A stretch of DNA of 64,000 nt from Paenibacillus xylanilyticus (GCF_009664365.1 NZ_CP044310.1:1127001-1191000); one strand, 5' to 3'; positions 52,853 to 61,573 are shown, counted from the first letter of the stretch. The notes: generated by a model not told the origin, from the sequence alone. Made by a program: numbers and translations.

Positions 52853-53389
52853 TTGAGAAGCGTCAACATACATATTAGGGAAATTTCCGTCGATGATGCT
52901 GCTGGACTGCTCCAGTTACAGATAGAAAACCGTGATTTTTTTGAATGCTACGCACCGACACGCACGGACGACTTTTATACGCTGGAAGGACAGCTCAAGC
53001 GTATCGAAAAGCAGGCCGAAGATCGAAAAAATGACCAAGCATATAATTTTGGAATCTTTACAAACACCGATAATATGTTAGTGGGGACAGTAAGCCTTTT
53101 CCACGTGATGCGGGGCCCTCTTCAAAGTGCATATATCGGATACGACTTAGATCAAAAAAGTAACGGTAGAGGCTATACAACAGAGGCTGTTCGGTTAGTC
53201 GTTGACTATGGCTTCAATACATTGAAATTACATCGAATAGAAGCAGGGGCAATGACGCATAATATCGCTTCCATTCGAGTGCTGGAGAAGGCTGGCTTTC
53301 AAAAAGAAGGCATTGCTCGACAGAATGTTCATATTAATGGGAAATGGGAAGATCATCAGACACTCGCGATTCTTAACCCATACAGTTAG
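52853..53389 (+). CDS. GNAT family N-acetyltransferase (RimJ/RimL type)
   Basis: A 178-residue acetyl-CoA-dependent transferase. The fold is seen from IREISVDDAAGLLQLQIENR through IGYDLDQKSNGRGYTTEAVR, where the pyrophosphate loop is QKSNGRGYT, to RIEAGAMTHNIASIRVLEKA and GFQKEG. This resembles ribosomal-protein or small-molecule acetyltransferases. AGAGGAG lies upstream of the TTG at 52853. The substrate is unknown. Confidence 0.88.
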   Translation: MRSVNIHIREISVDDAAGLLQLQIENRDFFECYAPTRTDDFYTLEGQLKRIEKQAEDRKNDQAYNFGIFTNTDNMLVGTVSLFHVMRGPLQSAYIGYDLDQKSNGRGYTTEAVRLVVDYGFNTLKLHRIEAGAMTHNIASIRVLEKAGFQKEGIARQNVHINGKWEDHQTLAILNPYS

Positions 53390-53604
53390 TACTTTAGAAT
53401 ATGAGCCGTACTGCAGCTCCAATATATAGTAATATAACTAAAGTGAATAATGAGGGGTGGAATAAGCTGTATCGTTAAAATCAATCTGATAAGTCAGTAC
53501 TCTGGTTATGAAAGAACAAACTAAGGTGGGGCAATACTTTGCACATTATATACCGAATTGGGTTAGACTGTTAATCTAACACACGATAGCTCATAAAACC
53601 AACT

Positions 53605-53661
53605 AAGCAACTGATCAGTCATTGGCTGCTTTTGTGTTCAACTAACGGGCAGTTAGTTGAA
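53605..53661 (+). repeat. Hairpin plus inverted TTCAACTAAC repeat, copy 2
   Basis: An imperfect stem (AGCAACTGA with TCATTGGCTGCTT) is followed by a perfect 10-bp inverted repeat, TTCAACTAAC (53637-53646) and GTTAGTTGAA (53652-53661), around GGGCA. It is the complete form of the repeat at 52695. The rest of 53390-53775 shows no gene. Confidence 0.75.
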
Positions 53662-53775
53662 TGAATTGAATTTCCGAGTAATTCGTAACCAATTTACAAT
53701 TTTGCTAACACCACAGTTTCACCATTAAAATGTCCTATTTGCGACTGAACATTAAACAATAATACAGACCATTGC

Positions 53776-54264
53776 TTATAATAATTTCTCCATTGCCATC
53801 ACATCTACAAAATTCCCTTCTAATAAACCTTGATTCTGGAATACACCTACCTCTCGGTATCCGGCTCTATGATATAAGCTCTGACCTAGCGTATTAAATG
53901 GGAAGGTAAAAAGAACAAACTTATAAAAATTATTCTGCTTACCGATGTCCTCTAATTTCTGAAGCAACTGTTGGCCGATCCCCTTGCCGCGATGGTCACG
54001 ATGAATATAGATTGAAAGGTCACCCACCCCATCATAAGCACTTCTGGGATTGTATGCATTAATGGACGCCCATCCAATAACGACTTTATTTGCTTCAGCG
54101 ACGAGTACGGTGTAGCGTCCCTGGTGTTTTTTAAACCATTCGTACATATATGATTCGTCTTTTAACTCGGTTTCTAGTGTGGCAATTCGGTCTTCAATAC
54201 CTTGGTTATAGATAGTTAGAATACTTCTAAGATCGCTTTCAATAGCTTGCCGAAGAATCACCAT
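53776..54264 (-). CDS. arsN: ArsN-like (arsinothricin/phosphinothricin) N-acetyltransferase
   Basis: A GNAT protein of 162 residues. The pattern of the N-terminus (IYNQGIEDRIATLETELKD), with SAYDGVGDLSIYIHRDHRGK and GIGQQLLQKLE, and the close LLEGNFVDVMAMEKLL match phosphinothricin acetyltransferases and especially the ArsN1 group, which acetylates the antibiotic arsinothricin. The ATG at 54264 follows AGGAGTGA. Upstream in-frame codons to 54405 overlap the divergent promoter. It is divergent from a MarR gene and stands next to arsenic genes, which supports the ArsN assignment. The TTTGCA/TGCAAA operator lies between the two. Confidence 0.85.
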   Translation of the reverse strand: MVILRQAIESDLRSILTIYNQGIEDRIATLETELKDESYMYEWFKKHQGRYTVLVAEANKVVIGWASINAYNPRSAYDGVGDLSIYIHRDHRGKGIGQQLLQKLEDIGKQNNFYKFVLFTFPFNTLGQSLYHRAGYREVGVFQNQGLLEGNFVDVMAMEKLL

Positions 54265-54353
54265 GTTGATCACTCCTGTGTTTTGTTTTTGTATATGTTT
54301 ATATATCACAATGTAATTTGAAATGGGAAGGGGAGAGGAAAATAAAAAAAAAC

Positions 54354-54370
54354 ATTTGCATTTTGCAAAT
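54354..54370. promoter_or_regulatory. MarR-type operator between arsN and marR
   Basis: ATTTGCATTTTGCAAAT is a perfect 7-bp inverted repeat around three T, in the divergent promoter region. Fourteen bases of it recur in inverted orientation at 54883-54896. Confidence 0.75.
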
Positions 54371-54404
54371 AATAAGAGTATAACTATAACAAGAGGTGAG
54401 GTCA

Positions 54405-54854
54405 TTGGAAAACAACGTAAGAGAGATGTTTCAGATCATGACACGGCGTTTTGGATTATTGGATAAAAACTGTTGCACTGCAGGAGGCTTGGATATTTCA
54501 CTTGTTCAAAGTCATATTATTTACGAAATTGATCGTAAGCATAATCCATCCATTCAGCAGGTGGCAGATGCACTCTCCATTGACATCACGACGTTTAGCC
54601 GCCAGGTTCAAAGTCTCGTAAAGTTGGGTTTGGTTCAAAAAACGCCCTTACCTGAAGATCGACGGATATACATATTATCCTTAACCGCACAAGGGAAGTT
54701 TGTTGCTACGGTCATTGATGAACAGATGAATGATTATTTAAAAGAAGTCTTTTCACATATGTCTGAGTTTGAACGGGATATGGTGATTAATGCCGTCAAA
54801 CTGCTAAACGAAAGTATGGCGAAATCCAGCGTATGCTGTACACCACTGGGATAA
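54405..54854 (+). CDS. MarR family regulator with cysteine pairs at both ends
   Basis: A 149-residue winged-helix protein. The DNA-binding part has IQQVADALSIDITTFSRQVQ and the wing LPEDRRIYILSLTAQGKF. Two features stand out: C23-C24 in DKNCCTAGG near the N-terminus and C144-C145 in SVCCTPLG at the very end. Vicinal thiols at such places are typical of As(III)-binding regulators of other families, so I infer an arsenical-sensing MarR. AGAGGTGAGG precedes the TTG at 54405; a GTG at 54396 is an alternative. Matching operators precede it and the flavoprotein gene 64 bases downstream. Confidence 0.85.
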   Translation: MENNVREMFQIMTRRFGLLDKNCCTAGGLDISLVQSHIIYEIDRKHNPSIQQVADALSIDITTFSRQVQSLVKLGLVQKTPLPEDRRIYILSLTAQGKFVATVIDEQMNDYLKEVFSHMSEFERDMVINAVKLLNESMAKSSVCCTPLG

Positions 54855-54882
54855 TATTTATCCCCTTAATTTTATAAAATAC

Positions 54883-54896
54883 TTGCAAAATGCAAA
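54883..54896. promoter_or_regulatory. Second MarR-type operator, upstream of the flavoprotein gene
   Basis: TTGCAAAATGCAAA is the exact reverse complement of bases 54355-54368. It lies 22 bp before the flavoprotein start, which links that gene to the same regulator. Confidence 0.7.
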
Positions 54897-54918
54897 CAAT
54901 TATGAGGAGGAAACTAAA

Positions 54919-56331
54919 ATGATTAAAAATATTCCTGTGAACCAAGTGAACTGCTGCGAAGCACCAGTACAAGAGAAGGGCAAATTACCTGTTGCGATCA
55001 TTGGAGCTGGACCGGTTGGTCTTGCTGCAGCCGCACAACTCATTTCAAAAGGTGAGTCGTTTATGTTGTTTGAAGCTGGAGATGAAGTGGGGGCAAACAT
55101 TCGAAAATGGGAACATGTACGACTGTTCTCGCCATGGCAATATAACATCGATAAAGCTGCTAAAGAGTTGCTGCTAAAGACGAATTGGGTTGCTCCACAA
55201 AACGAAAAGATCCCAACGGGTAAGGAGATTGTTGAGCATTATCTAAAACCTTTGGCGGCGCTGCCTGAATTAAGTCCAAATGTGCATTTGAATACGAAAG
55301 TTACTGCGATCAGTCGTAAAGGGTTAAGTAAAGTGAAAACAAATGGGCGTGAGAAACTGCCGTTTGTGATCCATGTTGAACAAAACGGATCTTCACTTAT
55401 TTATGAAGCGCGGGCTGTTATCGATGCCACGGGTACATGGTCCAATCCCAATCCTCTTCGTTCAGACGGTATATTTTCAGAAGAGGAAAAAGCGCTTAAA
55501 AGTAACATTTCATACGGTATCCCTACAGTATTAGGAAAAGAGAGAAATCGATATAGCGGCAAGAAGGTGCTTGTTGTAGGAAGCGGACATTCTGCGATTA
55601 ACACGTTGCTTGAACTTGTAGAGCTTCAAAAAGAAGAATCAGGAACTGAGATTGTGTGGGCTGTTCGCAAAGCAAATATCGAGGATGTTTATGGCGGACG
55701 AGAACTAGATGGGCTTCAGGCAAGGGGAGAACTGGGTACTCGAATTCAAAAAGTGGTTGAATCCGGTGCAGTAAAGGTCCTAACGGCAATGCATATTGAA
55801 GAACTTAAAAAACAAGGTGAACAGGTTCAGGTTTCCGGAACCATTAAAGATGAACAAGTGGTTATTGATCACATCGATGAAATTGTAGGTAATACAGGTT
55901 CTCGCCCTGACTTATCGATGGTGCGAGAAGTACGGGTATTAACGGATCCAAGCTTAGAATGTGTTTATGAACTTGCGCCATTAATTGATCCCAACATCCA
56001 CAGCTGCGGAACAGTTCGACCACATGGCGAAAAAGAGCTCCGTCAACCAGAAAAGGACTTTTATATCGTAGGTGCCAAAAGTTATGGACGAGCGCCAACT
56101 TTCTTAATGGCAACGGGATATGAGCAAGTCAGATCCATTGTAGCTGCATTAGTGGGAGATATGGAGTCAGCACAAAAAGTAGAACTGGAACTGCCGGAGA
56201 CGGGAGTTTGCAGTCTAGGTGCCAGTAGCACGGACAGCTGCTGTGAACCGGTTCAGGTGAAGGGAGCATCTTCGGATTGCTGCTCACCTTCGAAAACGGA
56301 AAAAGCAGGATCAAATTCCTGCTGCGGATAA
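54919..56331 (+). CDS. FAD/NAD(P)-binding oxidoreductase with cysteine-rich ends (ArsO-like)
   Basis: A 470-residue flavoprotein. The first dinucleotide fold is VAIIGAGPVGLAAAAQLISK and the second is KVLVVGSGHSAINTLLELVE, as in flavin monooxygenases and CzcO-like proteins. Around the core are cysteine pairs: C12-C13 at the N-terminus and three CC pairs within the last 35 residues (DSCCEP, SDCCSP, NSCCG). They could bind a thiophilic metalloid. It is likely the ArsO-type gene of the arsenic island, acting on an arsenical. GAGGAGG precedes the ATG at 54919. A strong terminator follows, so it is a separate unit from arsR-arsB-arsC. Confidence 0.85.
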   Translation: MIKNIPVNQVNCCEAPVQEKGKLPVAIIGAGPVGLAAAAQLISKGESFMLFEAGDEVGANIRKWEHVRLFSPWQYNIDKAAKELLLKTNWVAPQNEKIPTGKEIVEHYLKPLAALPELSPNVHLNTKVTAISRKGLSKVKTNGREKLPFVIHVEQNGSSLIYEARAVIDATGTWSNPNPLRSDGIFSEEEKALKSNISYGIPTVLGKERNRYSGKKVLVVGSGHSAINTLLELVELQKEESGTEIVWAVRKANIEDVYGGRELDGLQARGELGTRIQKVVESGAVKVLTAMHIEELKKQGEQVQVSGTIKDEQVVIDHIDEIVGNTGSRPDLSMVREVRVLTDPSLECVYELAPLIDPNIHSCGTVRPHGEKELRQPEKDFYIVGAKSYGRAPTFLMATGYEQVRSIVAALVGDMESAQKVELELPETGVCSLGASSTDSCCEPVQVKGASSDCCSPSKTEKAGSNSCCG

Positions 56332-56342
56332 TCAAGAATTTA

Positions 56343-56380
56343 GAGCTACTGCATCCGAATCGTGATGCAGTAGCTTTTTG
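56343..56380 (+). terminator. Terminator after the flavoprotein gene
   Basis: AGCTACTGCATC (56344-56355) pairs perfectly with GATGCAGTAGCT (56364-56375), then TTTT. Confidence 0.9.
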
Positions 56381-56408
56381 ATGCACCAAAACACCTTATA
56401 TTCGTCAT

Positions 56409-56445
56409 TGCTTATATAAGTGGTTTATTATATGCTTATATTATT
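56409..56445 (+). promoter_or_regulatory. Probable ArsR operator/promoter region
   Basis: TGCTTATAT occurs at 56409-56417 and 56433-56441, 24 bp apart, in a region rich in TATA. ArsR-type operators often hold such A/T-rich repeats overlapping the -10 element. Confidence 0.4.
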
Positions 56446-56483
56446 AAATGAAGCCGACAAGACGAATAACAGGGGGTGTACAT

Positions 56484-56813
56484 ATGGAACAAAGAATTCA
56501 GGAGATGGCTGAGGCGTATAAGTTATTGGCTGATAAAACACGTTTGACCATCATTGCGCTACTTCAGGAACAGGAACTTTGTGTATGTGATATCACAGAC
56601 ATTATTGGCATGTCACAACCAAACGCCAGTCAGCATCTTCGAAAACTAAAGGCAGCCGGTCTCCTTAATGAAAAGAAAAAAGGGCAGTGGGTGTACTACT
56701 CTCTTCATCCAGATGCAGAAGCCTATGTTCAGTGTGTGTATCCGTATCTGCCATCGATGAAAGATAAAATAGCAGGATTGAAAAACTGCTGCGGTCCGCA
56801 GGAGGAAGCATGA
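56484..56813 (+). CDS. arsR: Arsenical resistance repressor ArsR
   Basis: A 109-residue winged-helix metalloregulator. The arsenic site is the ELCVCDIT motif with C33 and C35, and the recognition helix is [19 protein letters not shown] further CC pair stands near the end (KNCCGPQ), which may add a ligand. AGGGGGTG precedes the ATG at 56484; an opening at 56448 is before that site. It overlaps arsB by four bases (ATGA) and represses the operon until As(III) or Sb(III) binds. Confidence 0.94.
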   Translation: MEQRIQEMAEAYKLLADKTRLTIIALLQEQELCVCDITDIIGMSQPNASQHLRKLKAAGLLNEKKKGQWVYYSLHPDAEAYVQCVYPYLPSMKDKIAGLKNCCGPQEEA

Positions 56814-58246
56814 CCATCATCGCGATAGTAATCTTTTTGCTTACACTGACGTTTGTGATTTGGCAACCTAAGGGGCTTAATATTGGATGGTCAGCGTCTG
56901 CTGGAGCTATCCTTGCACTTCTTTTTGGAGTCGTCAGTCTATCCGATGTAGGTGCGGTCACAGGAATCGTATGGAACGCCACACTTGCATTCGTAGCCAT
57001 TATCTTAATTTCGCTGATTTTAGATGAAATTGGATTTTTTGAATGGGCTGCACTACACATGGCAAGGCTCGCAAGAGGTAATGGCAAGCTGATGTTCGTT
57101 TATGTTGTGCTGCTTGGGGCAGGGGTGGCAGCGTTCTTTGCGAATGACGGTGCCGCACTAATCTTAACGCCTATCGTGCTTGCTATGGTCCGAGCGCTCA
57201 AATTTGATCAAAAGATGATTTTACCTTTTATCATCGCAAGTGGTTTTATTGCAGATACAACTTCACTTCCGCTCGTTGTGAGCAATCTCGTCAATATCGT
57301 TTCTGCCGATTACTTTGGTATTGGCTTTGTGGAGTACGCAAGTCGTATGATTGTTCCGAATTTCTTTTCAATATTGGCAAGTCTTCTGGTCCTGTTCTTG
57401 TTCTTTAGAAAGAGTATTCCAGAGAACTACGAAGTCAGTCAGCTCAAAAAGCCAGCAGAAGCGATCAAGGATAAGAAACTGTTCAACATATCATGGGTGA
57501 TTTTGGCCGTGCTCCTGGTGGCGTACTTGATGAGTGAGTTCATTCAAGTTCCGGTGTCTGTTATCGCCGGAGTGATTGCCATCTTGTTTATTTTAGCTGC
57601 AAGGCGGAGTCACGCTATTCAAACCTGGAAGCTCATCAAAGAGGCTCCATGGGCAGTCGTGATTTTTTCAATCGGTATGTACGTCGTCGTTTATGGACTG
57701 CGAAATGTGGGATTGACGGATGAACTTGGGAAGGTCATCCAGGTTATTGCCGACAAGGGGCTATACCTCTCCACACTTGGTATGGGCTTCCTGGCTGCGA
57801 TATTGTCTTCGGTAATGAACAATATGCCGACAGTAATGATTGATGCACTTGCTATTGATGGAACCAGCACGCAAGGTGTCATCCGGGAATCACTGATTTA
57901 TGCCAATATTATCGGCAGTGACTTGGGTCCAAAAATCACACCGATCGGATCGCTCGCCACACTTTTGTGGCTGCATGTACTGTCCCGGAAGGATGTAAAG
58001 ATAACGTGGGGAAGTTATTTCAAAATCGGGATTGTGCTTACCATTCCGACGCTCATTATCACGTTAACAGGACTGTATTTGTGGCTGCACTTGATTCATT
58101 CAACTAACATAAACGTATGGTTGATGATTGCCGTAATCACCGTAGCATTGGTAGTTATCTCTATGATCATAAAAACGTTAATTAACTCGAAAATGGACGA
58201 AGCGAAAATACAAATAAGTCAAACCAAAGATAAAGGAGATCAATAA
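56810..58246 (+). CDS. arsB: Arsenite efflux transporter ArsB
   Basis: A 478-residue membrane protein of the ArsB/NhaD-like ion transporter group, with about 11-12 membrane segments. It has [34 protein letters not shown], the [17 protein letters not shown] motif and [17 protein letters not shown] followed by [20 protein letters not shown]. It expels arsenite from the cell. It is between arsR and arsC with overlap or two-base gaps. It is ArsB, not the unrelated ACR3 type. Confidence 0.94.
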   Translation: MTIIAIVIFLLTLTFVIWQPKGLNIGWSASAGAILALLFGVVSLSDVGAVTGIVWNATLAFVAIILISLILDEIGFFEWAALHMARLARGNGKLMFVYVVLLGAGVAAFFANDGAALILTPIVLAMVRALKFDQKMILPFIIASGFIADTTSLPLVVSNLVNIVSADYFGIGFVEYASRMIVPNFFSILASLLVLFLFFRKSIPENYEVSQLKKPAEAIKDKKLFNISWVILAVLLVAYLMSEFIQVPVSVIAGVIAILFILAARRSHAIQTWKLIKEAPWAVVIFSIGMYVVVYGLRNVGLTDELGKVIQVIADKGLYLSTLGMGFLAAILSSVMNNMPTVMIDALAIDGTSTQGVIRESLIYANIIGSDLGPKITPIGSLATLLWLHVLSRKDVKITWGSYFKIGIVLTIPTLIITLTGLYLWLHLIHSTNINVWLMIAVITVALVVISMIIKTLINSKMDEAKIQISQTKDKGDQ

Positions 58247-58248
58247 TC

Positions 58249-58674
58249 ATGAACAACAAACCACTTGTTTACTTTTTGTGTACAGGAAATTCTTGCAGAA
58301 GCCAAATCGCTGATGGATTTTTAAAAGCACTTGGTAGTGACAAATATGAGGTGAGAAGTGCTGGATTAGAGGCGCATGGCTTAAATCCTCGTGCTGTTCA
58401 AACGATGAAAGAAGCCGGAATCGATATTTCGAATCATACATCCGATGTGATTGATCCTGAGATTTTAAAACAAGCAGACTATATCATCACGCTTTGTGGT
58501 CATGCCAACGATAATTGTCCAGTTGTACGTAATGACAAAGCCGAAAGATGGCACTGGGGCTTCGATGATCCAGCCAAGGCGACAGGTACAGAGGAAGAAA
58601 TCACAGCTACATTCGCTGAGGTCCGCGATTCAATTAAAGCTCGAATCGAGCAGTTCTTGAAAGAAGGTAAGTGA
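58249..58674 (+). CDS. arsC: Arsenate reductase ArsC (thioredoxin-linked)
   Basis: A 141-residue reductase with the low-molecular-weight phosphatase fold. The P-loop is CTGNSCRS with the attacking C11 and Arg17. The redox pair is C83 and C90 in [10 protein letters not shown]. It reduces arsenate to arsenite with thioredoxin so that ArsB can export it. The ATG at 58249 has AAAGGAG upstream and follows arsB directly. Length and motifs are complete. Confidence 0.96.
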   Translation: MNNKPLVYFLCTGNSCRSQIADGFLKALGSDKYEVRSAGLEAHGLNPRAVQTMKEAGIDISNHTSDVIDPEILKQADYIITLCGHANDNCPVVRNDKAERWHWGFDDPAKATGTEEEITATFAEVRDSIKARIEQFLKEGK

Positions 58675-58756
58675 CATGGATCAAGCCGAAATATAAGAAA
58701 TATACTTAAACAAGGCCTTTAATCATTAAGCCAACGAGAAATTTTAGTTGAAAAGC

Positions 58757-58797
58757 CATGAGTAGTCTGCGGATCAGCAGGCTGCTTATTTTTTTGC
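58757..58797 (+). terminator. Terminator of the arsRBC operon
   Basis: AGTAGTCTGC pairs with GCAGGCTGCTT around GGATCA, followed by seven T. Confidence 0.8.
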
Positions 58798-58817
58798 GTT
58801 AACAAACGTTAGTTTTG

Positions 58818-59780
58818 TTATACGGTGAGTCGTTCAACTAATTTAACTGCTATTTCTTCGCATGAAAGAACTTCATTACTAATTGCCCGAAGTAATAACT
58901 TTCTTCCCATTTCCACTAGAGGTATTTCAATTGTAGTAATATTCATAATTTTAGCTATTGGTTGATTGTCAAACCCTATAACTGCCAGGTCACCTGGTAT
59001 TAAAATTCCCTTTTCCTTACTACATGTAACTATTCCTGCAGCGACTTGGTCGTTTGAAACTAATAAAGCTGAGGGAGGATTATTCATATATAATAATTTT
59101 TCAACAATCTCCTGCCCATCCTCGAAATCATAATTGTCTGAGAAAATAGTTTTAGATTCAAATGGTTCGTTGAGCTTTTTTAAAAAATCCCTATAGGCTG
59201 TTATCCTTTGCACACCGTTTGTTCCCGCTTTTCTCCCCACGCAAATGCCAATCTTTCTATGACCTTTAGAATACAAATACTCTAAACCCTTGGAGAAACT
59301 TTTATAATGATCCATATATACTGAAGAAACTTTTCTGTCTCCCGTATTTTCACAGAAGATGATTGGACCATAATCTAAATAGGTATCTATCACATCCCAT
59401 TTGCAAATTCTGGAACATATGATCAAAGCGTCGATTTGCTTTTGTTTTAACATATCTAAGGCTTCAATTTCCCTATTTTCTTCATAATTAGTCTGGAACA
59501 AAACCATCTTATAGTTAGAATTCAATGCCTCGTTTGCGATACCCTCGACGATCAAAGCAAAAAATGGATGATTAAAAAATGGGATGGCAACACCGATAAG
59601 AAAGGTTTTTCCTTTACTTAAATGGACGGCATTTATGTTTTTTTCATATTTGCTTATCTCAATAGCTCGTCTAACCGCTTCTATTTTTTCTAAGCTTACA
59701 TACGGCTGATTATTAATTACACGGGATACGGTTGTAATTGAGACGCCGGCCATTTTTGCGATATCTCTTATGTTTGCCAT
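58818..59780 (-). CDS. LacI family transcriptional regulator
   Basis: A 320-residue repressor. The N-terminal helix-turn-helix (NIRDIAKMAGVSITTVSRV) is followed by the hinge and by a sugar-binding core (LIGVAIPFFNHPFFALIVEG; ALLVSNDQVAAGIV; DLAVIGFDNQPIAKI). AAAGGAG precedes the ATG at 59780; upstream in-frame codons to 59984 overlap the divergent small gene. A LacI-like site lies just upstream. It has no sugar genes next to it. Its nearest target is the divergent small membrane protein and acetyltransferase pair. Confidence 0.92.
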   Translation of the reverse strand: MANIRDIAKMAGVSITTVSRVINNQPYVSLEKIEAVRRAIEISKYEKNINAVHLSKGKTFLIGVAIPFFNHPFFALIVEGIANEALNSNYKMVLFQTNYEENREIEALDMLKQKQIDALIICSRICKWDVIDTYLDYGPIIFCENTGDRKVSSVYMDHYKSFSKGLEYLYSKGHRKIGICVGRKAGTNGVQRITAYRDFLKKLNEPFESKTIFSDNYDFEDGQEIVEKLLYMNNPPSALLVSNDQVAAGIVTCSKEKGILIPGDLAVIGFDNQPIAKIMNITTIEIPLVEMGRKLLLRAISNEVLSCEEIAVKLVERLTV

Positions 59781-59812
59781 TTGTTCTCCTTTCAAATTTT
59801 TTGCGCTTGCTC

Positions 59813-59826
59813 TGAAACGCTTTCCA
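59813..59826. promoter_or_regulatory. LacI-type operator in the divergent region
   Basis: TGAAACGCTTTCCA is a near-palindrome with a central CG, of the shape bound by LacI-family proteins. It lies between the LacI gene and the small gene at 59875, so it may control both. Confidence 0.5.
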
Positions 59827-59874
59827 TAATCTAAACTTTTATCAATATGTATAAAAAGTTTAGGAGGTACTTGT

Positions 59875-60030
59875 ATGGTTATCATGTTGGGCTTATTGAG
59901 TTTAATCTCTATGTGTGCTTGTATATTAATTTTAGCATCATTAGCTATATCACTACATGAAAAAAAGTCGGAAATGGATAACAAATATGACCCTTTCAGT
60001 CATTTCTTTGAAGTATATAATGGAAAATAA
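59875..60030 (+). CDS. Small membrane protein, 51 residues
   Basis: A short gene with a clear TAGGAGG eight bases before the ATG at 59875. It ends at the TAA at 60028-60030. The first half is one membrane helix (MLGLLSLISMCACILILASL), followed by a charged tail HEKKSEMDNKYDPF. No family recognised. It is divergent from the LacI gene and followed after 22 bases by the acetyltransferase gene, with which it is probably co-transcribed. Confidence 0.65.
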   Translation: MVIMLGLLSLISMCACILILASLAISLHEKKSEMDNKYDPFSHFFEVYNGK

Positions 60031-60052
60031 TTTTATGAAATGAGGAAGAAAA

Positions 60053-60559
60053 ATGAACGATAAAAAAGTAACTCTACATGCTTTTGAAACAGATTACATT
60101 AAAGAGCTGCACCACTGGTTGAATGACTCCGTATCTATTTCCATGGTTGGAAGAACTCCATTGACCTATGAGCAAACTGTCAAACATGTGGAGGGAAAAC
60201 GTCAAGACGGAGATCTTTTATTAGCTATAAAAAATGAAGAAAAGGGTCTCATTGGATGGGTTTTTCTTCAAAATATAGAACTTGAACATGGTAGAGCAAG
60301 TATCGGTATCTTGTTAGCTCCAGAAGCGCGTGGACAAGGTTATGGAGCACCTGCTATGAAGCAAATGATTGACATTGGCTTTAAGCAGCTACGTTTAAAT
60401 AAAATTTACTTAACAACTAGAGGAGTTAATGAACAAGCTATTCGTTTGTATAAGAAAGTGGGATTTGTTGTGGAAGGGGAGTTAAGGAAACATGCTTTTT
60501 TTGAGGGGGAATTTCATAATACATATATTATGGGAGTTTTAGCGTCGGAATGGGATTGA
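60053..60559 (+). CDS. GNAT family N-acetyltransferase
   Basis: A 168-residue acetyltransferase. The acetyl-CoA loop is RGQGYGAPAMKQMIDIGF, followed by LRLNKIYLTTRGVNEQAIRL and YKKVGFVVEGELRKHAFF, as in SpeG- or RimL-like enzymes. GAGGAAG precedes the ATG at 60053. It follows the small membrane protein gene. The substrate is not evident. Confidence 0.88.
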   Translation: MNDKKVTLHAFETDYIKELHHWLNDSVSISMVGRTPLTYEQTVKHVEGKRQDGDLLLAIKNEEKGLIGWVFLQNIELEHGRASIGILLAPEARGQGYGAPAMKQMIDIGFKQLRLNKIYLTTRGVNEQAIRLYKKVGFVVEGELRKHAFFEGEFHNTYIMGVLASEWD

Positions 60560-60576
60560 GTTTTTTGTGTTCAGAC

Positions 60577-60777
60577 ATGGGTACTTTAAGCACATATCCA
60601 ATAGTTGAGTTACTCGTTAAAAGTGAGCTGTATCCAATTGATAGACGCCATCTAGCAATTAGGGTGGTTCATTGAAGCTTTATAAGCAGAATAGAAGGTT
60701 ATGAAGGACACTTGGCCCACTATGAGAGCGAAATTCGATTTGTAGCAGATCATTACAATGATTGGATTAATAATTAA
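60577..60777 (+). pseudogene. Gene fragment with an internal stop, family unknown
   Basis: One frame runs from an ATG at 60577 to a TAA at 60775-60777 with a single TGA at 60673-60675. The two parts read like protein (YPIDRRHLAIRVVH, and after the TGA ISRIEGYEGHLAHYESEIRF, then VADHYNDWINN). There is no ribosome binding site. It is probably the tail of a decayed gene. The stretch 60778-60950 shows no gene. Confidence 0.4.
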
Positions 60778-60951
60778 GTATTCTGCTGACAGGCAGGATA
60801 GTTGAATAAAAGGGGTAGAATAACAGTGTAATAAATCTGTTTGTAAGGAGATCATAAGAAGCACACTCTAACAAATACTAGATAAAAAAGAGTGACTTAC
60901 TCTGAAAAAAATTTAAATAAGAATATAATCGCAATGAATAGAAATTAAGTG

Positions 60952-60978
60952 AAAAGGGCCAGATTATGGTCCTTTTTT
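60952..60978 (+). terminator. Hairpin with T run upstream of the sigma factor gene
   Basis: AAAAGGGCC pairs with GGTCCTTTTTT around AGATTAT. It may end transcription from upstream. Confidence 0.6.
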
Positions 60979-61087
60979 AGTGTATCTTTTTTGCAACCTA
61001 TTGGCAGTCACAACTCAGAAAAAATATATATATAAAATTGTAACAAATCGTTTGTTTTGCTGTCTTATTACTGAAGGTGGTGAACAA

Positions 61088-61573
61088 TTGGCGGACTTGA
61101 GAAGAATTTATGATCAGTACTTTCAAGAAGTGTATTGTTTTGCTTTATCCTTAAGCCGGAATAAGCTGATCGCGGAGGAAATTACGCAAGAAACTTTTTT
61201 TAAAGCGTTGAAGAATATAAATCAATTTAGAGGCGAATGCAGCATTAAAGTTTGGTTGTGTCAAATTGCTAAAAACAACTACTTTACGTATTTGCAAAAG
61301 CAAAAAAAGTTGCAGACAGAGGAACCGCTAGCAATAACTAATGATTTTGATATTGAAAATAAACTAATTGACAAAGCAGAATCCCTACACATCCACAAAT
61401 TGTTGCATAACTTGGATGATCCATACAAGGAAGTATTTATGTTAAGAGTCTTCGGAGAGTTATCCTTCAACCATATAAGCCAAGTTTTTGGTAAAACGGA
61501 AAGCTGGGCTAGAGTCACTTTTCACCGAGCGAGGAACAAGTTGCAAGATTTGCTGAAGGAGGAAAAGAATTGA
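61088..61573 (+). CDS. ECF RNA polymerase sigma factor
   Basis: A sigma-70 family protein of 161 residues. Region 2 is YCFALSLSRNKLIAEEITQE, then TFFKALKNINQFRG with the -10-binding helix. Region 4 is LDDPYKEVFMLRVFGELSFN followed by HISQVFGKTESWARVTFHRA. The TTG at 61088 has AAGGTGGTGA upstream; earlier codons to 60980 have no site. It overlaps its anti-sigma gene by four bases. A sequence GTAAC (61040-61044), with a TGTC some 16 bases on, could be its own promoter, though this is weak. Confidence 0.9.
   Translation: MADLRRIYDQYFQEVYCFALSLSRNKLIAEEITQETFFKALKNINQFRGECSIKVWLCQIAKNNYFTYLQKQKKLQTEEPLAITNDFDIENKLIDKAESLHIHKLLHNLDDPYKEVFMLRVFGELSFNHISQVFGKTESWARVTFHRARNKLQDLLKEEKN

Noticed and set aside
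60652..60864. 70-codon minus-strand frame
   Set aside because: Lacks a ribosome binding site and overlaps a more protein-like decayed frame on the plus strand.
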